DNA of 64,000 bases from Comamonas testosteroni ATCC 11996 (GTDB taxonomy: Bacteria; Pseudomonadota; Gammaproteobacteria; Burkholderiales; Burkholderiaceae_C), in NCBI RefSeq assembly GCF_000241525.1, contig NZ_AHIL01000002.1, positions 1 to 64,000 on the forward strand. Reading direction: 5' to 3'. Both the position numbers and the translations under genes were made by a program. Shown in pieces: positions 26,456 to 34,479 of the stretch. Within the stretch, counting starts at the first letter, position 1; each line of letters begins with the position of its first letter. The notes under the pieces are model-generated. The model saw only the letters and a program-made list of their open reading frames with translations, did not search any database and was not told the DNA's origin.

Positions 26456-27652
26456 TCACAGAGTCGCTTCTTCGGCGTAAAGGGCACGGATGCGCTCGAC
26501 CGACCAGCCCAGCTCGGCCAGGATGGCCTCGCTGTGCTCGCCTACGGAGGGCACCGCCTCCATGCGGTAGTCAAAGGCACTGTTGACGCCGGGCGGCAGC
26601 AAGGCCTGCACGGGACCGCCCGGACTGTCCACGCTGCACCAGCGCTGACGCGCGGCCAGCTGCTGATGGGCCCACAGGCCGGCCATGTCGTTGACTCGCG
26701 CATTGGCAATGCCGGCCGCGTCCAGCCGCTGCACCACCTGGGCAGCATCCAGCGCGTTGAATACATCCAGGATCAGCGCTCGCAGCTCCTCACGGTTGGC
26801 GTTGCGTCGCGCGTTGCTGTCGAAGCGCGCATCGCCGGCCAGAGCAGGCTGCAGCAGCACCTGCTCGCAAAAGAGCTTCCATTCGCGCTCGTTCTGCAGG
26901 CCCAGCATCACCGTGCCGCCATCACCTGCCTCGAAGGGGCCATAGGGATAGATGCTGGCATGCGAGGCACCCGTGCGCGGCGGCGGCGGCGCGCCGTCCC
27001 AGGCGTAGTACATGGGATAGCCCATCCATTCGCCCAGTGCCTCCAGCATGGAGACATCGATATGGCTGCCCTCGCCCGTACGCCCGCGCAGCAGCAGGGC
27101 CGAGAGAATATTCGTATAGGCGTACATCCCGGCCGCGATATCGGCCACCGAGATGCCGGCCTTGGACGGCTCCTGCTCCGTGCCCGTGACCGAGAGAAAC
27201 CCCGCCTCGCTCTGGATCAGCAGGTCATAGGCCTTCTTGTCGCGGTAGGGGCCGTCTGCGCCGTAGCCGCTGATGTCGCAGACGATGAGCTTGGGGTTAC
27301 GAGCCTTCAGCACCTCCCAGGACAGCCCCATGCGTGCAGCAGCGCCGGGCGCCAGGTTCTGCACCAGCACGTCGGCGCCTTCGAGCAGTTGCATCAGCGC
27401 CTCCAGCGCATCGGGCCGCTTGAGATCGAGCGCCAGGCTTTGCTTGCTGCGGTTGATCCAGGTGAAGTGCGAGGAATGGCCGTTGACGCGCTGGTCGTAG
27501 CCGCGCGCGAAATCGCCGCTTCCCGGACGCTCCACCTTGATCACGCGCGCGCCTAGATCAGCGAGCTGGCGGGTGCAGAAAGGCGCGGCCACCGCATGTT
27601 CCAGCGAGACGACGGTGATGCCGTCGAGGGGTCGAAGACTATGCTTTTTCAT
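26456..27652 (-). CDS. CaiB/BaiF (class III) CoA-transferase
   Basis: This 398-residue CoA-transferase has LDGITVVSLEHAVAAPFCTR at the start, ADLGARVIKVERPGSGDFAR, and the catalytic Asp in KAYDLLIQSEAG (about residue 167). VADIAAGMYAYTNILSALL and the later VNDMAGLWAHQQL are typical of the family. The start at 27652 matches family N-termini (MKKHSLRPLDG). It would activate an organic acid to its CoA ester using a CoA donor such as succinyl-CoA. In this operon, itaconate, mesaconate or a related C5 diacid is the likeliest acceptor. Confidence 0.9.
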   Translation of the reverse strand: MKKHSLRPLDGITVVSLEHAVAAPFCTRQLADLGARVIKVERPGSGDFARGYDQRVNGHSSHFTWINRSKQSLALDLKRPDALEALMQLLEGADVLVQNLAPGAAARMGLSWEVLKARNPKLIVCDISGYGADGPYRDKKAYDLLIQSEAGFLSVTGTEQEPSKAGISVADIAAGMYAYTNILSALLLRGRTGEGSHIDVSMLEALGEWMGYPMYYAWDGAPPPPRTGASHASIYPYGPFEAGDGGTVMLGLQNEREWKLFCEQVLLQPALAGDARFDSNARRNANREELRALILDVFNALDAAQVVQRLDAAGIANARVNDMAGLWAHQQLAARQRWCSVDSPGGPVQALLPPGVNSAFDYRMEAVPSVGEHSEAILAELGWSVERIRALYAEEATL

Positions 27653-27711
27653 CTTGGAAATCCATTGCACTTTGGCGAAACTCACGAACCGAACAACTGG
27701 CGCGCTCAAAG

Positions 27712-27809
27712 CCAGGGACAGCAAGCAGGGGCCTTGGCGGCCCCGCCGCCCCGCAGCGAGGCTGTCGCCGGATGCCCGTACGCCCCCCGGCGCGAAGCGA
27801 CTCAGGGGG
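27712..27809 (-). repeat. Stop-proximal GC-rich repeat element, copy 3
   Basis: Read on the minus strand it starts CCCCCTGAGTCGCTTCGCGCC eight bases after the acyl-CoA dehydrogenase stop. It passes through CTGCGGGGCGGCGGGG and ends near CCCCTGCTTGCTGTCCCTGG. It fills most of the gap before the CaiB-type gene. The middle stem is less regular than in copies 2 and 4. Confidence 0.65.
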
Positions 27810-27817
27810 TCTTCATT

Positions 27818-28984
27818 TCAGAATGAACGTGGCAGGCCCAGCAGGTGCTCGGCCACATAGGAATAGATCAGATTGGTGGAGATCGGCGCCACCTGATAGA
27901 GGCGGGTCTCGCGGAACTTGCGCTCCACGTCGTACTCGCAGGCAAAGCCGAAGCCACCGTGGAACTGGATGCAGGCATTGGCCGCCTCCCAGCTGGCCTT
28001 GGCCGCGAGATACTTGGCCATATTGGCCTGTGCGCCCATAGCCTGGTTCGCATCGAACAGCTCGCAGGCCTTCCAGCGCATGAGATTGGCGGCCTCGACC
28101 TCGATGAAGGCGTCAGCGATCGGGAACTGCACGCCCTGGTTCTGGCCGATGGGACGGCCGAACACCTGACGGTCCTTCACGTAATTCGTCACACGATCCA
28201 GGAACCAGTAGCCGTCACCTATGCACTCGGCCGCGATCAGCGTGCGCTCGGCGTTCAGACCGTCGAGGATGTACTTGAAACCCTTGCCTTCCTCGCCGAT
28301 CAGGTTCTCCTCGGGGATCTCCAGGTTCTCGAAGAACAGCTCGTTGGTCTCGTGGTTGACCATGTTGGGGATGGGGCGCACGGTCAGGCCGCTCTTCTGG
28401 GCCTCGGCCAGATCCACCATGAAGATGGACATGCCTTCGCTCTTCTTCTTCACGTCGGCCAGCGGCGTGGTGCGCGCCAGCAGGATCATGAAGTCGCTGT
28501 GCTGGATGCGGCTGATCCAGACCTTCTGGCCGTTGACCACATAGCGCCCGTCCTTCTTCACGGCGCTGGTCTTGATCTTGGTGGTGTCCGTGCCCGTGGT
28601 GGGCTCCGTGACACCCATGGACTGCAGCCGCCATTCGCCCGAGGCGATGCGCGGCAGGTATTTTTCCTTCTGCGCCTGCGAGCCATGGCGCAGCAGCGTG
28701 CCCATGTTGTACATCTGGCCGTGGCAGGCACCCGAGTTGCCGCCGCAGCGGTTGATCTCCTCCATGATGACGCTGGCCTCGGTCAGGCCCAGGCCGCTGC
28801 CGCCGTACTCCTGCGGAATCAGCGCGGCCAGCCAGCCCGCCTGCGTGAGCGCGTTGACGAAGGCTTCGGGGTAGATGCGCTGCTCGTCGATCTTGCGGAA
28901 ATACTCGTCGGGGAACTCCGCGCACAGCGCGCGGATGGCATCGCGGATCTCGTGGTGGTTGTTGGAGCTGGTGTGTTCAATCAT
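27818..28984 (-). CDS. Acyl-CoA dehydrogenase with shifted catalytic Glu
   Basis: This 388-residue FAD-dependent acyl-CoA dehydrogenase has VTEPTTGTDTTKIKT (FAD/substrate loop near residue 125), VNGQKVWIS, KDRQVFGRPIGQNQ and FHGGFGFACEY. The usual C-terminal catalytic Glu (YEGT in medium-chain types) is absent; that segment reads LYQVAPIST. Instead Glu246 lies in LNAERTLIAAE, the helix-G position used by isovaleryl-CoA and long-chain enzymes. This suggests a branched or unusual substrate, such as methylsuccinyl-CoA. It is followed by a GC-rich repeat and the CaiB-type gene. Confidence 0.9.
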   Translation of the reverse strand: MIEHTSSNNHHEIRDAIRALCAEFPDEYFRKIDEQRIYPEAFVNALTQAGWLAALIPQEYGGSGLGLTEASVIMEEINRCGGNSGACHGQMYNMGTLLRHGSQAQKEKYLPRIASGEWRLQSMGVTEPTTGTDTTKIKTSAVKKDGRYVVNGQKVWISRIQHSDFMILLARTTPLADVKKKSEGMSIFMVDLAEAQKSGLTVRPIPNMVNHETNELFFENLEIPEENLIGEEGKGFKYILDGLNAERTLIAAECIGDGYWFLDRVTNYVKDRQVFGRPIGQNQGVQFPIADAFIEVEAANLMRWKACELFDANQAMGAQANMAKYLAAKASWEAANACIQFHGGFGFACEYDVERKFRETRLYQVAPISTNLIYSYVAEHLLGLPRSF

Positions 28985-29005
28985 TTCAAGCCTTCTGGCG
29001 ACAAA

Positions 29006-29022
29006 CGCTTGTCCAGCAAGCG
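29006..29022. repeat. Short CGCTTG/CAAGCG hairpin
   Basis: CGCTTG-TCCAG-CAAGCG lies in the 61-bp gap between the hydratase-like gene and the acyl-CoA dehydrogenase gene. Similar AGCGCTTGC-type sequence occurs at 53250-53331. There is no T run, so it is more likely a repeat or mRNA hairpin than a terminator. Confidence 0.4.
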
Positions 29023-29045
29023 CTATCTAGCTATGGGTTCAGTCT

Positions 29046-29948
29046 TCAAGCCACGGTGGCCGTGGCATGCATGGTCAGAAGCCCTTCGTGGTCCTGCGCC
29101 CACAGGTCGATGGTCCTGCCGTCCTCGCGTGGCTTGCCGTGAACACTGAAAGGATGAAGGTCGAAGGTCGGCCGCAAGGCCTTGAAGTCGAACGCGACCA
29201 GCCTGGCGCCGGGCAACTGGCGGCGCAGCAGATCGAGCAGCAGCGTGGCAATCAGCGGACCATGCACGATCAGGCCCGGGTAGCCCTCGACCTGGGTCAC
29301 GTACTGGCGGTCGTAGTGGATGCGGTGACCGTTGAAGGTCAGCGCCGAGTAGCGAAACAGCAGCACGTCGTCGGGAACGATGGTGCGAGACCAGGCCGCC
29401 TGGCCGGCGAGCGGCGGCTGCTGCGGTGGCGGCACCGGGTCGCCGGGCCTTGCAGCGCCCCGGTAGACGATGTCGTGCTCTTCGGTCAGCGCCAGACCGT
29501 CCTGGTTCGAGAAACGGTGCTCCACCAGCACGAACAGCAGCTCGCCCGAGCGTCCTGTCTTGTGCTGCACGCTGCGGATGGTGGAGACGCGCTGCACCTG
29601 CTGCCCCAGGCGCAGCGGATTGAACGCTTCCCAGCGCAGCCGACCGCCCGCCCACATGCGGCGCGGCAGCGGCACGGGCGGCAGGAAGCCGCCGCGCCGG
29701 GGATGCCCGTCGGGTCCTATCTCGCTCTGGCGCGCATGCGGCAGGAAATACAGCCAGTGCCATAGCGGCGCCACCGGCGTACCGTGTGCGGGAGCAGGGT
29801 CATCCCGGTCCAGCGTGGCCGACAGGGCCCGCAAGGGAGCGGAGGTGATGAGGTCGAGCGTAGTTTCGCTTTTGCTCTGCCAGGCCTGAAGATGCGCCAG
29901 ATTGGCGTCGTCGATGATTGCAGGTTGCGGTTCTGTCATGGCTGCCAT
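29046..29948 (-). CDS. Mesaconyl-C4-CoA / itaconyl-CoA hydratase-like MaoC-fold protein
   Basis: This ~300-residue double-hotdog protein has an N-terminal FAS1-like dehydratase half (PLWHWLYFLPHARQSEIGPD, about residues 55-75) and a C-terminal half with the hydratase motif ALTFNGHRIHYD, then PGLIVHGPLIATLLLDLL. That combination is typical of mesaconyl-C4-CoA hydratase, and the same family includes itaconyl-CoA hydratase. Both give (S)-citramalyl-CoA, the substrate of a CitE-type lyase. ATGs at 29948 and 29939 are both possible; an upstream TTG is less likely. It heads the leftward block and is divergent from the SDR gene at 30150. Confidence 0.86.
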   Translation of the reverse strand: MAAMTEPQPAIIDDANLAHLQAWQSKSETTLDLITSAPLRALSATLDRDDPAPAHGTPVAPLWHWLYFLPHARQSEIGPDGHPRRGGFLPPVPLPRRMWAGGRLRWEAFNPLRLGQQVQRVSTIRSVQHKTGRSGELLFVLVEHRFSNQDGLALTEEHDIVYRGAARPGDPVPPPQQPPLAGQAAWSRTIVPDDVLLFRYSALTFNGHRIHYDRQYVTQVEGYPGLIVHGPLIATLLLDLLRRQLPGARLVAFDFKALRPTFDLHPFSVHGKPREDGRTIDLWAQDHEGLLTMHATATVA

Positions 29949-30149
29949 GGTCGAGGCAGCGACGTCGTCAGGCAAGCCGCGTTTTTGAAAGCATGTCTTC
30001 AGCGCTGCCTAAGGGCGTGACAACCCGTGGTGCGCAACAGCGGCTTTCACGCTGACGAAGTCCGTCCTCGGGATTGGCAAATGGCGTCCGCGCCGGTTTG
30101 CCGGCATGCTGGGCTCATCTCTCACGACAACAGCAAAGGACGACAAGCC

Positions 30150-31067
30150 ATGGCCCAGAAGATGATGCAAGACAAGGTCGTAGTGGTGACCGGCGCCGGA
30201 GGCGGCATCGGTCGAGACATTGCCTTGGCCATGGCGGCGTCGGGAGCCAGAGTGGTGGTCAACGACATCGGCACGTCCACCACAGGCGAAGGCACCGACG
30301 CCGGTCCGGCGCAGAAAGTGGTCGACGAGATCAAGTCCGCAGGCGGCCAGGCCGTTGCCAGTACCGACAGCGTCTCTGAAGCGGCCAGTGCCAGCCGCAT
30401 TGTGCAATGCGCGGTGGACAGCTTTGGCCGCATCGATGGCGTCGTCAACAACGCCGGCATTCTGCGCGACCGCTTCTTCCACAAGATGAGCCTGGAGGAG
30501 TGGGACGCCGTCATCAAGGTTCATCTCTACGGCAGCTACTTCATGAGCCGCGCCGCCGCCAACCACTTCAAGGAACAGGAAAGCGGCGCCCTGGTCCACA
30601 TGACGTCCACCTCCGGCCTGATCGGCAACCTGGGCCAGGCCAACTACAGCGCTGCCAAGCTGGGCCTAACCGCCCTGTCCAAATCCATTGCGTTGGACAT
30701 GGCCAAGTTCAATGTGCGCTCCAACTGCATCGCTCCCTTTGCCTGGAGCCGCATGATCGGCTCCATCCCCACCGATACCCCCGAGCAGCAGGCGCGCGTG
30801 GCCAAGATTCAGCAGATGACGCCCAACAAGATCGCGCCGCTGGCGGTCTATCTGCTGTCCGACCAGGCCAGGGATGTGAACGCCCAGGTCTTTGCCGTGC
30901 GTAACAACGAGCTGTTTCTGATGAGTCAGCCGCGTCCGCTGCGCTCGGTGCATCGCCGCGAAGGCTGGACACCCGAGTTCATTGCCGAGCACGGCATGCC
31001 CGCGCTCAAGGCCTCATTTGTACCCATGGATCGCTCGGCCGACGTGTTCAGCTGGGATCCGGTGTGA
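30150..31067 (+). CDS. SDR-family (3R)-hydroxyacyl-CoA dehydrogenase-like protein
   Basis: This 305-residue SDR resembles the dehydrogenase domain of peroxisomal multifunctional enzyme 2. The cofactor motif TGAGGGIG is at 14-21, NNAG at 100-103, and Tyr166 and Lys170 lie in ANYSAAK. It has a C-terminal extension of about 60 residues beyond the usual SDR core, as MFE-2-like proteins do. The ATG at 30150 has AAAGGA nine bases upstream. The next gene encodes a hydratase 2, which is the other half of an MFE-2-type pair. It is the first gene of the rightward catabolic block. Confidence 0.88.
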   Translation: MAQKMMQDKVVVVTGAGGGIGRDIALAMAASGARVVVNDIGTSTTGEGTDAGPAQKVVDEIKSAGGQAVASTDSVSEAASASRIVQCAVDSFGRIDGVVNNAGILRDRFFHKMSLEEWDAVIKVHLYGSYFMSRAAANHFKEQESGALVHMTSTSGLIGNLGQANYSAAKLGLTALSKSIALDMAKFNVRSNCIAPFAWSRMIGSIPTDTPEQQARVAKIQQMTPNKIAPLAVYLLSDQARDVNAQVFAVRNNELFLMSQPRPLRSVHRREGWTPEFIAEHGMPALKASFVPMDRSADVFSWDPV

Positions 31068-31076
31068 CCAGCTGCA

Positions 31077-31170
31077 CCCCCTGAGCGGCCACGCCGCTTC
31101 CCCCTCTCTCACGCTGCGCGTGGGAGGGGGACGACACCAGCGCGGCGGGGCGGCCCTTGCGCGGTGTCCC
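31077..31170 (+). repeat. Stop-proximal GC-rich repeat element, copy 4
   Basis: It starts CCCCCTGAGCGGC nine bases after the SDR stop. It has a stem TTCCCCCTCTC...GGGAGGGGG, ACGACACC, GCGGCGGGGCGGC, and ends CCCTTGCGCGGTGTCCC. This is one of the clearest copies. Confidence 0.7.
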
Positions 31171-31274
31171 CGCCGAAAGAGGCTCCATGCCCCGGCTTGT
31201 CTTTACTACCTCGCCTGCTTGCGGGAGAGGCCCCCCACAGCGCCCCATAGCGAATCACACCGAGGAGCCTGTCC

Positions 31275-32165
31275 ATGGCCATTGACTACCACCACCTCAA
31301 GGCGCGCCACTTCGAGCCTGTGCACCAGCAATACAGCGCACGCGACAGCATGTTGTATGCGCTCAGCCTGGGTCTGGGCAACGACCCGCTGGATCACAGC
31401 GCCCTGCCTTATGTGTTTGAGGGCAAGGACGGCCAGGGCCTGCTCACCCTGCCTTCTCAGGCCGTGGTGCTGGGTTACCCCGGCTTCTGGGCGCGCGAGC
31501 CCGACACCGGCATCGACTGGGTCAGGCTGCTGCATGGCGAACAGCGCATGCGGCTGCACCGACCGCTGCCAGCTGCCGCCCAGGTCGTGGGCCACAACCG
31601 GGTCACCCATCTGACGGACAAGGGCGAAGACAAGGGCTGCATCATGGTGACAGAGCGCCGCCTGGAAACCACCGACGGCACGCTGCTGGCCACCGTACAG
31701 CAGGTATCTTTTCTGCGCGGTGATGGGGGCTTCAGCCAGACCGGACAGCCCACGGACACCCCGCTGCCCGCGCTGCAATCCACACCGGAAGACAATGCAC
31801 CGCACTTCACAGACATCCAGGCAACTCGCCCCGAGGCCGCGCTGCTCTACCGCCTCTGCGGTGATTACAACCCTCTGCATGCAGACCCCGCAGTCGCCAC
31901 GGCCGCGGGCTTTGAGCGCCCCATTCTTCATGGTCTGGCCAGCTATGGCCTGGTCACCCGCGCCCTGTTGCGCCAGTGTGCGGGCGGCGATGCCTCACGC
32001 TTTCGGGCACTGGACATCCGTTTTGCCTCACCGGTCTTTCCCGGCGAAACCCTGGTCACCGAAATCTGGCGTGTGCCTGGCAGCCAGACGCATTACCAGT
32101 TGCGTGCCAAGGTGCAGGAACGCGACAAGCTGGTGCTCAGCCATGGTTTTGCGGAGCTGATGTGA
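31275..32165 (+). CDS. MaoC-family (R)-specific enoyl-CoA hydratase (hydratase 2)
   Basis: This 296-residue double-hotdog hydratase has the hydratase 2 motif YRLCGDYNPLHADP with catalytic Asp197 and His202, followed by GFERPILHGLASYG. GAGGAG lies seven bases before the ATG at 31275. Paired with the SDR gene upstream, it would give a two-step (R)-hydroxyacyl-CoA beta-oxidation module. The acyl chain is unknown. Confidence 0.9.
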   Translation: MAIDYHHLKARHFEPVHQQYSARDSMLYALSLGLGNDPLDHSALPYVFEGKDGQGLLTLPSQAVVLGYPGFWAREPDTGIDWVRLLHGEQRMRLHRPLPAAAQVVGHNRVTHLTDKGEDKGCIMVTERRLETTDGTLLATVQQVSFLRGDGGFSQTGQPTDTPLPALQSTPEDNAPHFTDIQATRPEAALLYRLCGDYNPLHADPAVATAAGFERPILHGLASYGLVTRALLRQCAGGDASRFRALDIRFASPVFPGETLVTEIWRVPGSQTHYQLRAKVQERDKLVLSHGFAELM

Positions 32166-32236
32166 TCCCCCTTCGGCGCGTTGAGCCTTCCCCGCATCAC
32201 GGCGCTCGCAGGCAGGGGATGCGGGGCGCCCCTTGT
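32166..32236 (+). repeat. Degenerate stop-proximal repeat element, copy 5
   Basis: It begins with CCCCCTTCGGCGCG within a few bases of the hydratase stop. It has CCTTCCCCGCATC and AGGGGATGCGGGGCGCCCCTTG, keeping the CCCC stem / GGGG stem / CCCTTG order in a shorter form. The remaining sequence up to the next gene at 32369 shows nothing recognisable. Confidence 0.45.
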
Positions 32237-32368
32237 ACGCAGCTCTGACCTAGGCCACGTCGGCTCTGGGCTTTGCACCACCGGTTTGCCTCCCTCTGCC
32301 AAGAAGATGTGTGAGGAACTGCCCAGCCTGCACATTCCGTTCTTTCCTCTCTTTGACTGGTACCAACC

Positions 32369-33166
32369 ATGAACACTCCTGCCGTATTGACCGCCGTAGA
32401 AAACGGTGTGGGAACCATTAGCCTCAACCGCCCCGAAGCGCGCAACGCCCTGAGCCTGGAAGTGCGCGACGGTCTGGCCCGGGCCGTAGTCCAGATGCGC
32501 GACGACGCCAATGTGCACACCGTGATTCTCACCGGCGCCGGCGGCGCCTTCTGTTCGGGCGGCGACATCGGTCTGATGATGAACAGCCGGCAAGACGGTG
32601 TGGCTCACCGGGAGCGTATGCGAGCCTTGCACCAATGGTTTGCCGAGCTGGTGAACATGGAAAAACCGGTGATTGCCGCCGTCGATGGCGCGGCCTTTGG
32701 TGCCGGACTGAGCCTGGCCCTGGCTGCCGACTTTGTGCTTGCCACACGCCGCTCCAAGTTCTGCGCCGTCTTCGGTCGCATCGGCCTGGTGCCAGACCTG
32801 GGCGCCATGCAGCTGCTGCCACGCAGCGTGGGTCTGCAAAAAGCCAAGGAGCTGGTGTTCACCGCACGCACCGTGGCTGCGGACGAGGCCAAGGCTCTGG
32901 GCATGGTCTACGACCTCGTCGAAGACGCTGCCGCATTGCAGCTGGCAGCCCAGCAACTGGCCGCCCGTTTTGCCGACGCATCGACGACGGCCATCGGTAT
33001 GGCCAAGAACATCATGAACCAGTCCTTCGAGCTGAACGCCCATGCAATGGCGGAGCTGGAAGCCAGTGCACAAGCCATTTGCCGCGGCTCCGACTACCAC
33101 TTGGACGCAGTGCGCCGCTTCAAGGACAAGCAAGCACTGCGCTTTGACTGGGATCGCAAGGAATGA
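32369..33166 (+). CDS. Enoyl-CoA hydratase/isomerase family protein (PaaG-type isomerase likely)
   Basis: This 265-residue crotonase-fold enzyme has oxyanion-hole segments GAFCSGGDIG (59-68) and DGAAFGAGLSLALAADF (106-122). The first hydratase Glu (FxxPExxLG) is not present; the segment is FGRIGLVPDLG with Asp143, as in PaaG, which acts as an isomerase. The Glu in KAKELVFTAR is kept. So a double-bond isomerase is more likely than a classic hydratase. Its stop overlaps the next start (ATGA). Confidence 0.88.
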   Translation: MNTPAVLTAVENGVGTISLNRPEARNALSLEVRDGLARAVVQMRDDANVHTVILTGAGGAFCSGGDIGLMMNSRQDGVAHRERMRALHQWFAELVNMEKPVIAAVDGAAFGAGLSLALAADFVLATRRSKFCAVFGRIGLVPDLGAMQLLPRSVGLQKAKELVFTARTVAADEAKALGMVYDLVEDAAALQLAAQQLAARFADASTTAIGMAKNIMNQSFELNAHAMAELEASAQAICRGSDYHLDAVRRFKDKQALRFDWDRKE

Positions 33167-34443
33167 GCACGATTGCTACGCGACTGCAGGCCTTGCTGCG
33201 TCCCGGCGACACCTTGTGGTGGGGTCAGGCCACGGCCGAGCCGCTGACCTTGACCCGCACCTTGGTGCAGCACCGTCATGCGCTGGCGCAAGGTGGTCGG
33301 TTGCAGGTGTTTGTGGGCCTGGGCCTGTCGGACACACTGCAACCCGCACATGCAGATGTGCTGGATTTTCTGGGCTATGCCGCGAGCGGCCCCCACCGCG
33401 CGCTGGCCCAGGCCGGCGTGCTGGACATCATTCCCTCGCACTACTCGCAGCTACCGCCATTGATTGCACAAGGCCATATTCCGGCCGATGTGGTGTTGCT
33501 TCAGGTCTCGCCGCCCGATGCACAGGGCCGCCACAGCTTGGGGCAGGTGCGCGAGTACCTGCCCGCCGCCATGGAGCACGCCCGTGTCATCGTGGGCGAA
33601 GTCCACCGCGATGTACCGTGGACTGCAGGTGGCCCCTATCTGCAAGCTGGCGACTTTGATCTGCTCATCGATTCCGACGCAGACTTGCTCGACATGGCCC
33701 GCACGGAGCCGGGCACCGTAGAGCAGGCGATTGCTGCCCATATTGCCGGTCTGGTTGAGGATGGCAGCTGCCTGCAGCTGGGCGTGGGCAATCTGCCCGA
33801 AGCCGTGCTGACCGCACTGCACCGGCACAGGGACCTGGGCTTGCACAGCGGCGCCATCGGCGACGGGGTGGTCGCCCTGGCCGATGCCGGCGTGCTGACC
33901 CACGCGCGCAAGAGCGTAGATCCCGGCATCGGCACCGCAGGCGTGCTGATGGGCGGGGCAGGTCTGCGCCAATGGGCCCATTGCAACCCACGGCTGCAGA
34001 TGCGCGACACCGCTTACACCCACCACCCCGAAGTCCTGGCAGCCATGGACAAGCTGGTGGCGATCAATTCCGCCATTGAAGTGGATCTGACCGGTCAGAT
34101 CAATGCCGAGGTGGCCGGCGGCATCTATATGGGCGCCGTCGGCGGCGCCGTGGACTTTCTACGCGGTGCTGCCCGCAGCAAAGGAGGTCTGCCGATTCTG
34201 GCCCTGCCCTCCACCGCCAAGACACACAGCCGCATCGTGCCCCGGCTTGGCGGACCGGTAAGCACGCCGCGCGCCGATGCCGGACTGATCGTCACCGAGC
34301 ACGGCGTGGCCGACCTGCGCGGCCAACCACTGTCCAGGCGCGTGCGCCGCCTGATCGACATTGCCGCACCGCAGCACCGAGAACATCTGGAACAGCAGGC
34401 CCATGGTCTGCTGCGCCAGTGCGGAGCAGTTTTCCCTTGCTGA
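33163..34443 (+). CDS. Acetyl-CoA hydrolase/CoA-transferase family protein lacking the usual catalytic Glu
   Basis: This 426-residue class I CoA-transferase homologue is near 4-hydroxybutyrate/butyryl-CoA:acetate CoA-transferases. QLGVGNLPEAV (205-215) and the C-terminal EHGVADLRGQPLSRR are clear. In active relatives the catalytic Glu lies in LGxHSEM(F/I)SDG; here the segment is LGLHSGAIGDG, with Gly230 in place of Glu. It may be a different subfamily, act as a CoA-ester binder or hydrolase, or use another residue. It is translationally coupled to the isomerase-like gene and 36 bp before the thiolase gene. Confidence 0.82.
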   Translation: MSTIATRLQALLRPGDTLWWGQATAEPLTLTRTLVQHRHALAQGGRLQVFVGLGLSDTLQPAHADVLDFLGYAASGPHRALAQAGVLDIIPSHYSQLPPLIAQGHIPADVVLLQVSPPDAQGRHSLGQVREYLPAAMEHARVIVGEVHRDVPWTAGGPYLQAGDFDLLIDSDADLLDMARTEPGTVEQAIAAHIAGLVEDGSCLQLGVGNLPEAVLTALHRHRDLGLHSGAIGDGVVALADAGVLTHARKSVDPGIGTAGVLMGGAGLRQWAHCNPRLQMRDTAYTHHPEVLAAMDKLVAINSAIEVDLTGQINAEVAGGIYMGAVGGAVDFLRGAARSKGGLPILALPSTAKTHSRIVPRLGGPVSTPRADAGLIVTEHGVADLRGQPLSRRVRRLIDIAAPQHREHLEQQAHGLLRQCGAVFPC

Positions 34444-34479
34444 GCCGCTTTCCCATCACCACCACAAGGAGCCCCCACC

